NCBI GenBank assembly: GCA_938008165.1
Contig: CALLLP010000011.1
Location: forward strand, 57,044-121,043
Direction of reading: 5' to 3'
DNA from: an uncultured Neomegalonema sp.
GTDB taxonomy: Bacteria; Pseudomonadota; Alphaproteobacteria; Rhodobacterales; Rhodobacteraceae
Length of the DNA: 64,000 bases
Part shown: one piece after another, positions 45,735 to 55,042 of the stretch
Layout: each line of letters opens with the position of its first letter
Position numbering within the stretch: position 1 is the first letter of the stretch
Notes under the pieces: generated by a model
What the model saw: the letters and a program-made list of their open reading frames with translations, nothing else
What the model was told of the DNA's origin: nothing
Databases searched by the model: none
Made by a program: the position numbers and the translations under genes

Positions 45735-46654
45735 CACCGGTTGCACGAGGCGTCCTCCACCATCCATGCGACGAGTTGCGCGAAGGAGATGCCGCGATGG
45801 GCCGCTTGTTCGGGGACCAGCGAGGTCGGGGTCATGCCGGGCTGTGTATTGACTTCCAGCAGAATCAGCGCGTCGCGGCCCGCGTCCGCATCGGGGTCAT
45901 AGCGGAAATCGGCGCGTGAGATGCCTTTGCAGCCGAGCGCCTCATGCGCCCGCACGGCCACATCCCCGCATCGATCCGCAAGCGCAGCGGGAATATCCGC
46001 CGGGATCACATGGCGCGATCCGCCCGCCTTGTATTTGGCATCGTAATCGTACCAGCCATCGACGAAGATCTCGGTGACGCCCAGCGGCTCGCCCTTGCGC
46101 ACGGCCACCGTCAATTCACGTCCCGGTATATAGCGTTCGACCATCAGTTGTCCGGGAGCATCGGGCGTGTCGACCTGTGGCGGAGAATTCGCCCCTGCAA
46201 GGACCAGATGGATACCGACCGACGATCCCTCATTATAGGGTTTCACGACATAGGGCGGCGCCATCACATGCGCGCGGGCGATTTCGGCGGGGGGGGCCAG
46301 CAGGCTTTCGGCGACGGGCAGACCGGCGGCGCGGAACACGACCTTTGCCTGATCCTTATCCATGGCCAGCGACGAGGCGAGAACGCCCGAATGAGTATAG
46401 GGAATGCGCAGCCATTCGAGAATGCCCTGAACACAGCCATCTTCGCCCCAGCGCCCGTGCAGCGCGTTAAAGACGGCATCGGGCCGGGTCTGTGTCAGGC
46501 GATCGAGCAGATCGTCACCCGCATCGATTTCGGTTACCGTATACCCCGCATCACGCAGACCCGCCGCGCATTCGCGGCCCGAGACGAGCGATACCTCGCG
46601 CTCCGCCGATGGCCCGCCCATCAGGACGGCGATATGGTTGAACCGGCGGTTCAT
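45734..46654 (-). CDS. ddl: D-alanine--D-alanine ligase
   Basis: [57 protein letters not shown]. Confidence 0.95.
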   Translation of the reverse strand: MNRRFNHIAVLMGGPSAEREVSLVSGRECAAGLRDAGYTVTEIDAGDDLLDRLTQTRPDAVFNALHGRWGEDGCVQGILEWLRIPYTHSGVLASSLAMDKDQAKVVFRAAGLPVAESLLAPPAEIARAHVMAPPYVVKPYNEGSSVGIHLVLAGANSPPQVDTPDAPGQLMVERYIPGRELTVAVRKGEPLGVTEIFVDGWYDYDAKYKAGGSRHVIPADIPAALADRCGDVAVRAHEALGCKGISRADFRYDPDADAGRDALILLEVNTQPGMTPTSLVPEQAAHRGISFAQLVAWMVEDASCNR

Positions 46655-47559
46655 ATGGCCCGCCCCACGCGGCGGATTTCCCAGTGCAGATCATGGCCCG
46701 ACGCGGCAAGCACCCGCGCGCGAACGGTCTCCCCCAGGGTTTCGAGATCGGCGGCGGTGGCCTCGCCGTGATTGATGAGAAAGTTACAGTGTTTCTCGCT
46801 GACCTGCGCGCCGCCGACCCGCAGGCCCCGGCACCCGGCGGCATCGATCAACCGCCACGCGCTTTCGCCCGGTGGATTGCGAAAGGTCGAGCCGCCTGTC
46901 TTCTCGCGCACCGGCTGCGCGTCTTCCCGTGCTGCCATCAGCGTCTCCATCCGGGTGGCGATGGTCTGCGGGTCGTCGGGGATACCCCGGAAAACAGCTT
47001 CGGTAACAATGGCGTCTTCGGGCAGGGCCGCATGGCGATACGCGAATCCGAGATCGGCATTCGACAGGGTACGCAGAGTGCCGTCCCGAAAAACGATTGT
47101 TGCCTCGATCAAGCGGTCTCGTGTCTCGGTGCCATGGCATCCGGCATTCATCCGCACGGCCCCGCCCACCGTGCCGGGGATGCCGCGATAGAATTCCAGC
47201 CCCCCCAGCCCGGCCCGCTGCGCCGCCTGCGCCAGCTTGGCATCGGGTACGGCTGCGCCTGCGCGGATCGTGTCGCCCTTGATATCAATATCCGCAAAGC
47301 CGCGCCCTAGCCGCACCACCAGACCGTCGATTCCCCCATCGCGTACCAGCAGGTTGGAGCCGACCCCTATGGGCATAACCGGCCCGTGCCAGTCATGCAG
47401 GGCCGCCGCCAGTGCCGCGCTGTTGCGGGGGGCATAGAGCATTTCCGCCGCGCCCCCGACCCGAAACCACGTATAAGGGGCCAGAGGCGCATGCTCTGTG
47501 ACGCGCCCGTCAAAAACGGGGGGGGGCGGGGGTGTCAGGGTTTCCTGTACGCGATTCAT
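46651..47559 (-). CDS. murB: UDP-N-acetylenolpyruvoylglucosamine reductase
   Basis: [65 protein letters not shown]. Confidence 0.95.
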   Translation of the reverse strand: MNRVQETLTPPPPPVFDGRVTEHAPLAPYTWFRVGGAAEMLYAPRNSAALAAALHDWHGPVMPIGVGSNLLVRDGGIDGLVVRLGRGFADIDIKGDTIRAGAAVPDAKLAQAAQRAGLGGLEFYRGIPGTVGGAVRMNAGCHGTETRDRLIEATIVFRDGTLRTLSNADLGFAYRHAALPEDAIVTEAVFRGIPDDPQTIATRMETLMAAREDAQPVREKTGGSTFRNPPGESAWRLIDAAGCRGLRVGGAQVSEKHCNFLINHGEATAADLETLGETVRARVLAASGHDLHWEIRRVGRAI

Positions 47560-47747
47560 GCTCTTCCTTGTCACGGGGGCGCGAGCCACTCAAGCCAGAT
47601 TTTTGTCGCGTCCGGCTCCTGTGCGGGAAGAGGAGAGGGCTTGGGGCGCAATCACCGATTCGCCGGAGCGTGACGGGATACCCCTATCCTCCCGTCGTTG
47701 CGGGTATTACGGTAACGGTCACAATCTGACCTTGCAAGGCGAGTCCC

Positions 47748-48560
47748 ATGGCACATCTGGACCTTTCTCCCGGCAATGCCCTTTATTACGAGTACCGCGC
47801 ACCGGCGCGGGACGGGGCATCGACCTTCGTGTTCGTCAATGCCCTGACCGGCAATACCGGCGCATGGGAAAGTGTCATCGGGCCGGTTCTGCGTGACGAG
47901 GGATACGGAACGCTCAGTTATAATTTCCGGGGGCAGGACGCCTCGCCCTTCGCGGCGGATGTGGCCCTGACGCCCGATCTGATCGTCGATGACCTCTGCA
48001 CCCTGATGCAGACGGTTGCGCCGGAGCGGCCTGTTCTGGTCGGATTGTCCATCGGCGGGCTGTTCGCGGCCCATGCGATCCTGCGCGGGGCGGCGGTGGA
48101 GGGATTGGTGCTGCTCAATACCCTGCGCCGGATCGGCCCGCGGATTGCGTGGGTCAACGATGCGTTGCCGCATCTGGTGGCGCGGGGCGGGGTGCGGTTA
48201 TTCCTCGATGCGATGTTCCCGCTCTTGGTCAACGAGGAATTCGCCGCTTCGGCCCGCAATGGCTTTTTGTCGGAAGCCCCCTACGAGCCGCTGGACCCCG
48301 ATCATGGGCATATGAATCTGATGACCCATTCGACCGGGGCGGATTGGGATGTTCCCTATGAAAAGCTGACCCTGCCGGTGCATGTCATCACCGGGCTTCA
48401 GGACCGGGTGTTTCTCGATCAAGGCGATGTCGAGGCGCTCTATGCCCGCCTGCCCGATGCCACGCGCGAGGAATGGGACGATACCGGCCATCTGATCCCG
48501 CAGGAGAGGCCCGAAAAGCTGGCCGATGCCCTTGCGGCCTTCGGGGATCGGTTGGCATGA
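47748..48560 (+). CDS. Alpha/beta hydrolase
   Basis: FVNALTGNTGAWESVIGPVL; VLVGLSIGGLFAAHAIL nucleophile elbow; DDTGHLIPQERPE. Confidence 0.85.
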   Translation: MAHLDLSPGNALYYEYRAPARDGASTFVFVNALTGNTGAWESVIGPVLRDEGYGTLSYNFRGQDASPFAADVALTPDLIVDDLCTLMQTVAPERPVLVGLSIGGLFAAHAILRGAAVEGLVLLNTLRRIGPRIAWVNDALPHLVARGGVRLFLDAMFPLLVNEEFAASARNGFLSEAPYEPLDPDHGHMNLMTHSTGADWDVPYEKLTLPVHVITGLQDRVFLDQGDVEALYARLPDATREEWDDTGHLIPQERPEKLADALAAFGDRLA

Positions 48561-49489
48561 GGATTCCCGTTCATCTCGCCTATATCGCCACGTTCATCGG
48601 GGTATGCGGCCATGCCTCATCGGAGTTTTTCGCCGTCCTGTCGGGGGTTGACGGGCCGGAAGCGTCGGTCTGGCGTTATCTGATCGGGGCGATGGGGCTG
48701 GTGATCTGGGCCTTGCTGACCCCCGGCTCGCGCGACCTGCTTGCGCCGCTGAGGGCCGCGCCGGTCCGGTTTACGGTGCTGTCCATCGTCGGCGTGACGG
48801 GGGCGTATCTGGCCTTTCACTGGGCGCTCGATTTTGCATCCGTCGTGCAGGTTGCCACGCTCGTGACCACCATCCCGATCTTTGTGGGTATCAGCAATCT
48901 GCTGATCAATGGCGCGGCCCTGTCCATGGTGAAGATCGTCACCGGCCTCATGGCGACGCTGGGGGTGATCGTGCTGTTGACCGATGGGTATCTCGCCGAT
49001 CTGTCGGGGGATGGGCGCGCCCTGATCGGGGTGGTGCTGGCGCTGATCTGTGCGGCGCTGGCGGCGGTCTATTCGGTGCTGGTCAAGCCCTTCGTGACGG
49101 AACATGGCGCGCTGACGGTTACGACGACGTCGCTGGTCATCGGGGCGCTGGGCCTATGGGTGACGGTGGGGCTTGGCTGGGGGGTATGGGTGAACCCGAC
49201 GACCCTGTTCTCGCGGCCCTCCGGCGAGAGCTGGTCCCTGCTGACACTGGGATTGTGGAATACGACCGTGACGCAGGTGCTTTGGATCGGCGGGCTGGCG
49301 GCGGCAGCGGATATTACGCGCGCCTCCTATCTTTTTTTCCTCAAGCCCGTGATCGCGGCGGCCCTTGCGCTTATCTTGCTGGCACAGCCGATTACGGCGC
49401 TGCAATTGCTGGCCATTGTGCTGGTGACCGGATGTGTGGCGGTCGAGGTGTTCTGGCCGCGCCTGTCGAGTATGAGAGCAAAATCATGA
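48557..49489 (+). CDS. EamA/DMT-family transporter
   Basis: Ten hydrophobic helices; overlaps the hydrolase stop. Confidence 0.82.
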   Translation: MRIPVHLAYIATFIGVCGHASSEFFAVLSGVDGPEASVWRYLIGAMGLVIWALLTPGSRDLLAPLRAAPVRFTVLSIVGVTGAYLAFHWALDFASVVQVATLVTTIPIFVGISNLLINGAALSMVKIVTGLMATLGVIVLLTDGYLADLSGDGRALIGVVLALICAALAAVYSVLVKPFVTEHGALTVTTTSLVIGALGLWVTVGLGWGVWVNPTTLFSRPSGESWSLLTLGLWNTTVTQVLWIGGLAAAADITRASYLFFLKPVIAAALALILLAQPITALQLLAIVLVTGCVAVEVFWPRLSSMRAKS

Positions 49490-50469
49490 GCGGACCCCGC
49501 ATCTTCAAAGTAACCGACCCGGCCCTCGCAAAAGCGCCCGCCCCGACGGTGATCGAGGATGACCCGACCCTGCCTGTCGACGACGAGATGATCGCCCCCG
49601 CCCGTCGGTTTTCGGCCTTTCGGGCGCTGGTCTGGTCGGCCCTCGTCAGCCTGATTGTGCTGGCGGTGGGTGTGGCGGCATGGGATCTGTTCGTGTCGAT
49701 GGCGGCAAAGCATGTTTGGCTTGGATGGCTGATCATCGTGCTGATCGGGATCGTGCTGGCGGGTCTGGCGCTATTCGTTTTTCGGGAACTGGCGGCCCTG
49801 TCGCGCTTGTCGAAGGTCGATGAGTTGCGCCACCTGGCGCATGATGCATGGGAGAGAGAGGATCGCTGGATCGCGGATCAAGTGCGCGGCGAGCTGGAAA
49901 GTCTGTATCGGCATCGCGAGGATTTCGACCGCGCGCGGGAGACGATCCATCTCCGTAAAGATGACGCACCGGATGCCCAGACATTGCTGACGCTGCTGGA
50001 GGCGGAATCCATGCGGCCCCTTGATGCGCGGGCGGCGGATTCGGCGCGGCGCGGGGCGCGGGGCGTGGCGGCGGCCACGGCCCTGCTGCCTTCGGGGCTG
50101 CTCGATGCTGCGGCGGTGCTGTATCTGAATATACGGATGGTGCGCGAGATTGCGGTGATCTATGGCGGGCGCGCCGGGTGGCTTGGTTCATGGCGGCTGC
50201 TCAAACAGGTGATCGTGCATCTGGCGGCCACGGGGGTCATCGCGCTGGGCGACGATTTTTTCAGCGCCATTCTTGGTGGTGGCGCCCTTGCCAAGCTGTC
50301 TCGCCGGGCGGGGGAGGGGGCGATCAACGGTGCGCTGACCGCCCGCATCGGCATTGCGGCAATGGAGGTCTGTCGTCCCTTGCCGTTCCGTGCCCTGCCC
50401 AAACCGAGTTTGCGCGGGATCGCGGCGAGCGCCTTGACGCGGTTTCGCGATCCCGTGCGGAAGGGGTAG
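49486..50469 (+). CDS. YcjF/DUF697-type (UPF0283-like) membrane protein
   Basis: MSGPRIFKVTDPALAKAPAPTVIEDDP; two TM helices then conserved C-terminal region LYLNIRMVREIAVIYGGRAGWLGSWRLLKQVIVHLAATGVIALGDD. Confidence 0.82.
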   Translation: MSGPRIFKVTDPALAKAPAPTVIEDDPTLPVDDEMIAPARRFSAFRALVWSALVSLIVLAVGVAAWDLFVSMAAKHVWLGWLIIVLIGIVLAGLALFVFRELAALSRLSKVDELRHLAHDAWEREDRWIADQVRGELESLYRHREDFDRARETIHLRKDDAPDAQTLLTLLEAESMRPLDARAADSARRGARGVAAATALLPSGLLDAAAVLYLNIRMVREIAVIYGGRAGWLGSWRLLKQVIVHLAATGVIALGDDFFSAILGGGALAKLSRRAGEGAINGALTARIGIAAMEVCRPLPFRALPKPSLRGIAASALTRFRDPVRKG

Positions 50470-50524
50470 TATCATCGGCGATCAGAGTAGAGTTCTTCAG
50501 TGATTGGTGATCACTGAAATTGCT

Positions 50525-51349
50525 CTACACGCCGTTCAGGCCCCAGTCATAGCGATCGTCGGAGATCGAGTTGACGCTGCCCAGTGCTGCGGCGAGGTTG
50601 CCGTTTGCATATTGGCGCATATGGGCGATGACCCCGGCATCCGTGCCGCCGAAATCGCCTTTGTACCATTTGAAGATCGATGACACGATCAGGCGTCCAT
50701 TCTCGACGCTCGCCCCGCGTGGATGGTTGATATAGTCGCGCGCGGTCTGGTCGAGCATGCTGGCAAGGTTTGCCGATGTAAACGGCTGCGTCGCCAAATT
50801 CGGGCACCCGATGGAGGCGCAATTGACCGCGTAGTGAATGCGCGGGTCATTCCAGATCGGGCGCAGGATACCATGTTCGATGTCGTTGAGAGACAGGGCG
50901 CGGCCCTCGACGGTCACGACCTTATCGTCCCACGGGCCGGTATTGAAGAACCCGCCGCCGACCTTCTTGATCGATTTGACCGGATAGTTGTCGATGATCA
51001 GATCGACGGTCTTGGCATTGTAGAGATTGATCCAATAGGCCATCGCCGCATCGCGGTTCATCGCCGTGGGCTGGGCGGCTTCGAGCGAGGCGATATAGCT
51101 TTTCAGTACCTGTTTATCGCCGGGGGTGACGCCGCCATAATTCACGAGGTTTACACCGTTTGCGCCGGTGCTGACATAACGCGACAGAAAGCTGCCCCAT
51201 GTTGAATGATCGATATCACCGGCCGTCCCTGCCGACTGCCAATGCTGTTCGAGCAGCGTGGCGGATGGTGCAGCCATGGCGGCGGGGGCAGCGGTGACGA
51301 CGGCTGCGGCGGTGAGACCGAGAAGAGTGGCGCGACGGGATACGTTCAT
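50525..51349 (-). CDS. DUF547 domain protein with Tat-like signal
   Basis: MNVSRRATLLGLTAAAVVTAAPAAMA; AYWINLYNAKTVDLIIDNYPVKSIKKVGGGFFNTGPW; HYAVNCASIGCPNL. Confidence 0.87.
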   Translation of the reverse strand: MNVSRRATLLGLTAAAVVTAAPAAMAAPSATLLEQHWQSAGTAGDIDHSTWGSFLSRYVSTGANGVNLVNYGGVTPGDKQVLKSYIASLEAAQPTAMNRDAAMAYWINLYNAKTVDLIIDNYPVKSIKKVGGGFFNTGPWDDKVVTVEGRALSLNDIEHGILRPIWNDPRIHYAVNCASIGCPNLATQPFTSANLASMLDQTARDYINHPRGASVENGRLIVSSIFKWYKGDFGGTDAGVIAHMRQYANGNLAAALGSVNSISDDRYDWGLNGV

Positions 51350-51478
51350 GGGGAAAACTCCTGCTTCTGGGGTGTTGCAGTGTAGATGGTGGATCATGTC
51401 GATAACGTCTACCGGGCCAACGGAGTCGTGAGGACGTGTGAGGGCTTTGAAATATGGTCGCTTTATTCGACAAATAAA

Positions 51479-51508
51479 AAGCGCCGCTCCGGTGCGGGAA
51501 CGGCGCTT
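51479..51508 (-). terminator. Terminator downstream of 51534-51926 gene
   Basis: Minus strand AAGCGCCG...CGGCGCTT followed by TTTATTTG. Confidence 0.75.
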
Positions 51509-51533
51509 GAATCCTCCGATACAGGTGATCGGA

Positions 51534-51926
51534 TCAGTGATAACGGCGAAAGTTCTTGCGATAACCCCGGTGACCGCGATGCCCGCGATAGCCTTTATAT
51601 CCACGATACCCGCGATAGCCCTTGTAGCGCTTAGGACCGTAGTACGATCCGATGGAGAGGTTGATCCTTGGGCCATAATAGGGGCGATAGACCGGCGCAG
51701 GCGCGTAGTAGCGCGGAACGGGGGGCGCATAATAGGTCGGCGCAGGCGCGTAATACCCGTTATTCGCCTTCGCCGTGGAGCCGATGATCGTTCCGAGGAT
51801 CAGGCCCCCGGCGATTCCGGCGACGACGGCCCCGCCATCGGCTTTTGCAGGTTTGGCGTGCATGGACCCGGCGCCAAGCGCGAGAACGATAGCGACAGCC
51901 CGAATGGCTTTTCCGAAGAGTGTCAT
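51534..51926 (-). CDS. Secreted Tyr/Arg/Gly repeat protein with glycine-zipper-like segment
   Basis: Signal peptide; GGAVVAGIAGGLILGTIIGSTA; C-terminal YKGYRGYRGYKGYRGHRGHRGYRKNFRRYH. Confidence 0.75.
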   Translation of the reverse strand: MTLFGKAIRAVAIVLALGAGSMHAKPAKADGGAVVAGIAGGLILGTIIGSTAKANNGYYAPAPTYYAPPVPRYYAPAPVYRPYYGPRINLSIGSYYGPKRYKGYRGYRGYKGYRGHRGHRGYRKNFRRYH

Positions 51927-52021
51927 TGTGTGTGTCCTTTGTTGGGTTTTGCCAACCAACCCTTTGTGTCGATATAGATCAACTTATCGTGCAGGGTAGG
52001 TGAAAAGCATCAAATGTAGAT

Positions 52022-52052
52022 GGCCCGGTCGGTAAATGTTACCGGCCGGGCC
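52022..52052 (-). terminator. Terminator downstream of 52063-52809 gene
   Basis: GGCCCGGTCGGTAA-atg-TTACCGGCCGGGCC stem. Confidence 0.7.
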
Positions 52053-52062
52053 ACCTTGAGGA

Positions 52063-52809
52063 TCAGTAAGCGTAGGGCACCCGATACCCGATACCGTTTC
52101 CGGCGACGCGGTTGTTATTCGCCAGACGAAAGATGCGACGACTGTTATCGTTGAGCATCCGCATCAGCGCAGCTTCTTCGTGACGCCCGACAAAGCCGTC
52201 ATTGTCGCGATAGGCGCGGAAGGTGCGGCGAATTTCGCGCAGACCTTCACGCAGGCGGCGTTCCTCGCCCCGGCGCAGTTCGCCCCGATCCAGCGCCCGC
52301 TCGATGCGGTTGCGCTGATTGCGGATGCGATCTCGTACCAAGCCGGTCGCATCGTATTGCGGCGGCGCATAGGCGGGCACGGTATAGCGTGGCGCGGGAG
52401 CGTAGGTCGTGGTCGCCGGGGGCGTATAGACCGTGGTGGGCGCGACATAGGTATTGGTCGCGGCGGGCACGGTGCTGTAACTCGGCGGCGTATAGGTCGT
52501 GGTCGGAGCCGTATACGTCGAAGCCGGGGCTGGGGCCGTATAGGTCGTGGCCGGTGCCGTATAGGGCGTTGTGTAGGTCGTGCCGTAGGTGCTTGGCTGC
52601 ACATAAGTGCTGGTGCCTGCGGACTGGATCGGGCCGACAGAGCCGACAACGTTGGCGCCGGGGGCGCTATAGGTCGTGGTGGTGGTCGTGCTCTGGCTCG
52701 TGGCGGTGGGATACGTGTAATACGATCCGTTCTGCCAGAAGCCATTGGCCGACGCGCTGGTTGCAGTAAGGGCGAAGGCGGCACATGCCACGAGGCCAAG
52801 TTTCTTCAT
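52063..52809 (-). CDS. Secreted Thr/Tyr/Pro-rich protein with helical C-terminal domain
   Basis: Signal peptide MKKLGLVACAAFALTATSASA; (T)TYTAPAP/TYTPP repeats; C-terminal RIERALDRGELRRGEERRLREGLREIRRTFRAYRDNDGF. Confidence 0.8.
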   Translation of the reverse strand: MKKLGLVACAAFALTATSASANGFWQNGSYYTYPTATSQSTTTTTTYSAPGANVVGSVGPIQSAGTSTYVQPSTYGTTYTTPYTAPATTYTAPAPASTYTAPTTTYTPPSYSTVPAATNTYVAPTTVYTPPATTTYAPAPRYTVPAYAPPQYDATGLVRDRIRNQRNRIERALDRGELRRGEERRLREGLREIRRTFRAYRDNDGFVGRHEEAALMRMLNDNSRRIFRLANNNRVAGNGIGYRVPYAY

Positions 52810-53025
52810 CTGTCGATCTCCTCAATTCTTCGGCGACGCATCCAATGCGCCTGTACCGATGATCGTCCGTCGGGTGATATCTGCAAAATCCCGGCCCGGT
52901 CAGGCTCTGCAAGACCGCGAAAGGGGGGCGATCCGGGGTGCTTCATCATCCGTTAACGCTTCTGATACGCAATCAAGGATCGCTTCCGTCGAAAAAAAAG
53001 TGAGGTGGGGGGTAAAAACGAAAGA

Positions 53026-53047
53026 ACGGCGCAGTTTCCTGCGCCGT
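53026..53047 (-). terminator. Terminator downstream of 53120-54712 gene
   Basis: Minus strand ACGGCGCAG-GAAA-CTGCGCCGT then TCTTTCGTTTTT. Confidence 0.8.
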
Positions 53048-53119
53048 CAAGGTGTCAACATCGGTGTGTCCGCATCGGACTTGGGAGAAACCCTCCCGCC
53101 GGAGCGGGAGTGATCGTCT

Positions 53120-54712
53120 TTAGTAGGTGCTCAGACCGCCGCCGAAGCCGCCGAGACCCCCGAAGCCAAAGCCGAGGCTCTGCTGTAGGACGGGGAACTG
53201 CGCGCCGGGCAGATAGGCCCCTGCCGCGCCGAAATTGGGGCGGAAGTGAGCAGGGGCGATGCCTTGATGGCCGTAACCCTGAGCATATTGTTTCGCGAAG
53301 TCTGCGTTCTGCTTCGCGATCCGCTCGGCGATTTCCTCGTTCTGTTTCGCGATTTTCATCTGCGAAGCAAGCTGACGAACGCTGGCTGCGACGACTTCGA
53401 TTTCTTTTTCCTCGAAGCGGCCATCCTTGCGGGCCGAGGTCAGTTCGTTCGAAACACCCTGGATCTTCTTGCGAAGATTGGCGGCTTCGACGGCGGAAAT
53501 CACGCCGCTATTCTCGCCATCCGCAATGCGGGCGGAGATTTTCGAGATGCGCTCGGAGATATGCTTGAAGGCACCGTCCGAGTGAGTGCCGTAATGCTGA
53601 CCGCCGACATGGCCATTGCAGCAATCGCCAAAGCTCAGACCGCCGAGACCTTCATATCCGTTGAGGCCGTGGCCGCCGCCGAAATACTCATAGCCGCCGC
53701 TGACGACTGGCGTGGTGGTGAAGGAGGCGGGTGCCGCAAGGGCTGCGCCGTGGTGGCCGTAGCCATGGCCCGAAAAGCCACCGCAGCCGCCTTGATAGGT
53801 CTGAGCGACCGTGACATGCGCGGAAGGCAGGGCACATCCGTTATAGCCGGTGGTCGCCGCGACAACGGGCGTCTGAACCGGACGGTTGATGTACACCGGA
53901 CGATCGACGGGCACCGGACGATCCACAGGCACGGCAACGCGCTTCTGGATATAGACGGGACGATCGACGGGAACGGGCACATGCTTGACCACAGGCACGG
54001 CGACGCGCTTCTGGATGTAGACCGGGCGGTCAACTGGAACCGCGACATGCTTGACGACGGGAACCTCTACACGCTTTTGGATGTAGACCGGACGATCGAC
54101 AGGCACCGCGACAGGCTTGGGCACGGCCACGGGGCGCGGCACATAGACAGGGCGGTCGATATAGATCGGACGGTTCACGATGACCTTGCGCTCGATCGGG
54201 CGGTCGACGAAGACTTTCTTTTCGACGATCCGATCCCGGTAAACCGGCTTTTCGATGAACTGCGGTGCCTGATAGGCAGGCTGCTGGTAAATCGGGGCCT
54301 GGAAGACGGGGGGCACATAGGTCTGAACCGGCGTGCGATGCGGGTGCGGATGGGGCGCAACGCCGCCGCCGCAGGGCGTGGCCGCATAGGTCGCGCAAGA
54401 CGATGTCGTCGCATGTGCGATCGGCTTCTCGGCATAGGTCTTTTCCGGGGTCGCCAGCGGTGTGGTCTGTGTGGCGATCGGGGGCAGGTATTCGTATTCC
54501 GGAGCCTGCGTCACGGTGCTGGTATCGGTGCTGCCCAGATTATCCCAAACCGGCTGCGATGCCGTGGGTGCGCTTTGCACGATGGGAGGGGTCTGCCAGA
54601 CATTCGTTGCATAGTCGCCGGGGCCGGACGCGAAGGCAGTGCCGGTCATCCCGAAACCCGCCATCCCGGCAACCAGCGCGAGAGGCGACGCCATTTTCGT
54701 AAATTTTTCCAT
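53120..54712 (-). CDS. Secreted Pro/Val repeat protein, 530 aa
   Basis: Signal peptide; repeats PVDRPVYIQKRVxVPVVKHVxV; Gly-rich Cys-containing region; helical C-terminal domain. Confidence 0.82.
   Translation of the reverse strand: MEKFTKMASPLALVAGMAGFGMTGTAFASGPGDYATNVWQTPPIVQSAPTASQPVWDNLGSTDTSTVTQAPEYEYLPPIATQTTPLATPEKTYAEKPIAHATTSSCATYAATPCGGGVAPHPHPHRTPVQTYVPPVFQAPIYQQPAYQAPQFIEKPVYRDRIVEKKVFVDRPIERKVIVNRPIYIDRPVYVPRPVAVPKPVAVPVDRPVYIQKRVEVPVVKHVAVPVDRPVYIQKRVAVPVVKHVPVPVDRPVYIQKRVAVPVDRPVPVDRPVYINRPVQTPVVAATTGYNGCALPSAHVTVAQTYQGGCGGFSGHGYGHHGAALAAPASFTTTPVVSGGYEYFGGGHGLNGYEGLGGLSFGDCCNGHVGGQHYGTHSDGAFKHISERISKISARIADGENSGVISAVEAANLRKKIQGVSNELTSARKDGRFEEKEIEVVAASVRQLASQMKIAKQNEEIAERIAKQNADFAKQYAQGYGHQGIAPAHFRPNFGAAGAYLPGAQFPVLQQSLGFGFGGLGGFGGGLSTY
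53880..54145 (-). repeat. 66-bp tandem repeats encoding 22-aa PVDRPVYIQKRV(A/E)VPVVKHV(A/P)V units
   Basis: Three PVDRPVYIQKRV copies plus a degenerate PVDRPVYINRPV copy; first two intervals are 22 aa. Confidence 0.85.
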
Positions 54713-55042
54713 TACTCGATCCTCATGTTGCCGAAGGGATCGTTGATCGCCCCCTCGCCTAACTTCCTACATTAAGAAAAATTTTCAACTATGCAATACA
54801 AAACAGCTTTTTTCGTTTTCTTAAAGTGATTTCTGAAATTGTTCAGAGTCTTCCTTCGGTCTTCCGTATGCGTTTTAAGCCGGAATCATGCAGGGGAAGC
54901 TCGCTTTTCAGGGGGAGAGTGAGTCGCACCAAGTGGCGCAGAACAGAATCATTAGGGGACTTGCCCTCGCCCGCCTTGCCCGCCATACAAAGCCACGCCT
55001 GCCAGACGGGCATTATCCGCTTTAGACCAAGAGACGCGAACC

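Noticed and set aside
44130-45902. 590-aa plus-strand ORF
   Set aside because: Antisense across ftsA, ftsQ and ddl; crosses real gene boundaries and has no domain signal.
53880-54145. Regular DNA repeats that could suggest a CRISPR array
   Set aside because: 66-bp repeats are in frame and encode the PVDRPVYIQKRV units; no spacers and no cas genes.
53246-54775. 509-aa plus-strand ORF with DRTIDGHR repeats
   Set aside because: Mirror image of the repeats in the minus-strand 530-aa gene, which has a signal peptide and own terminator.
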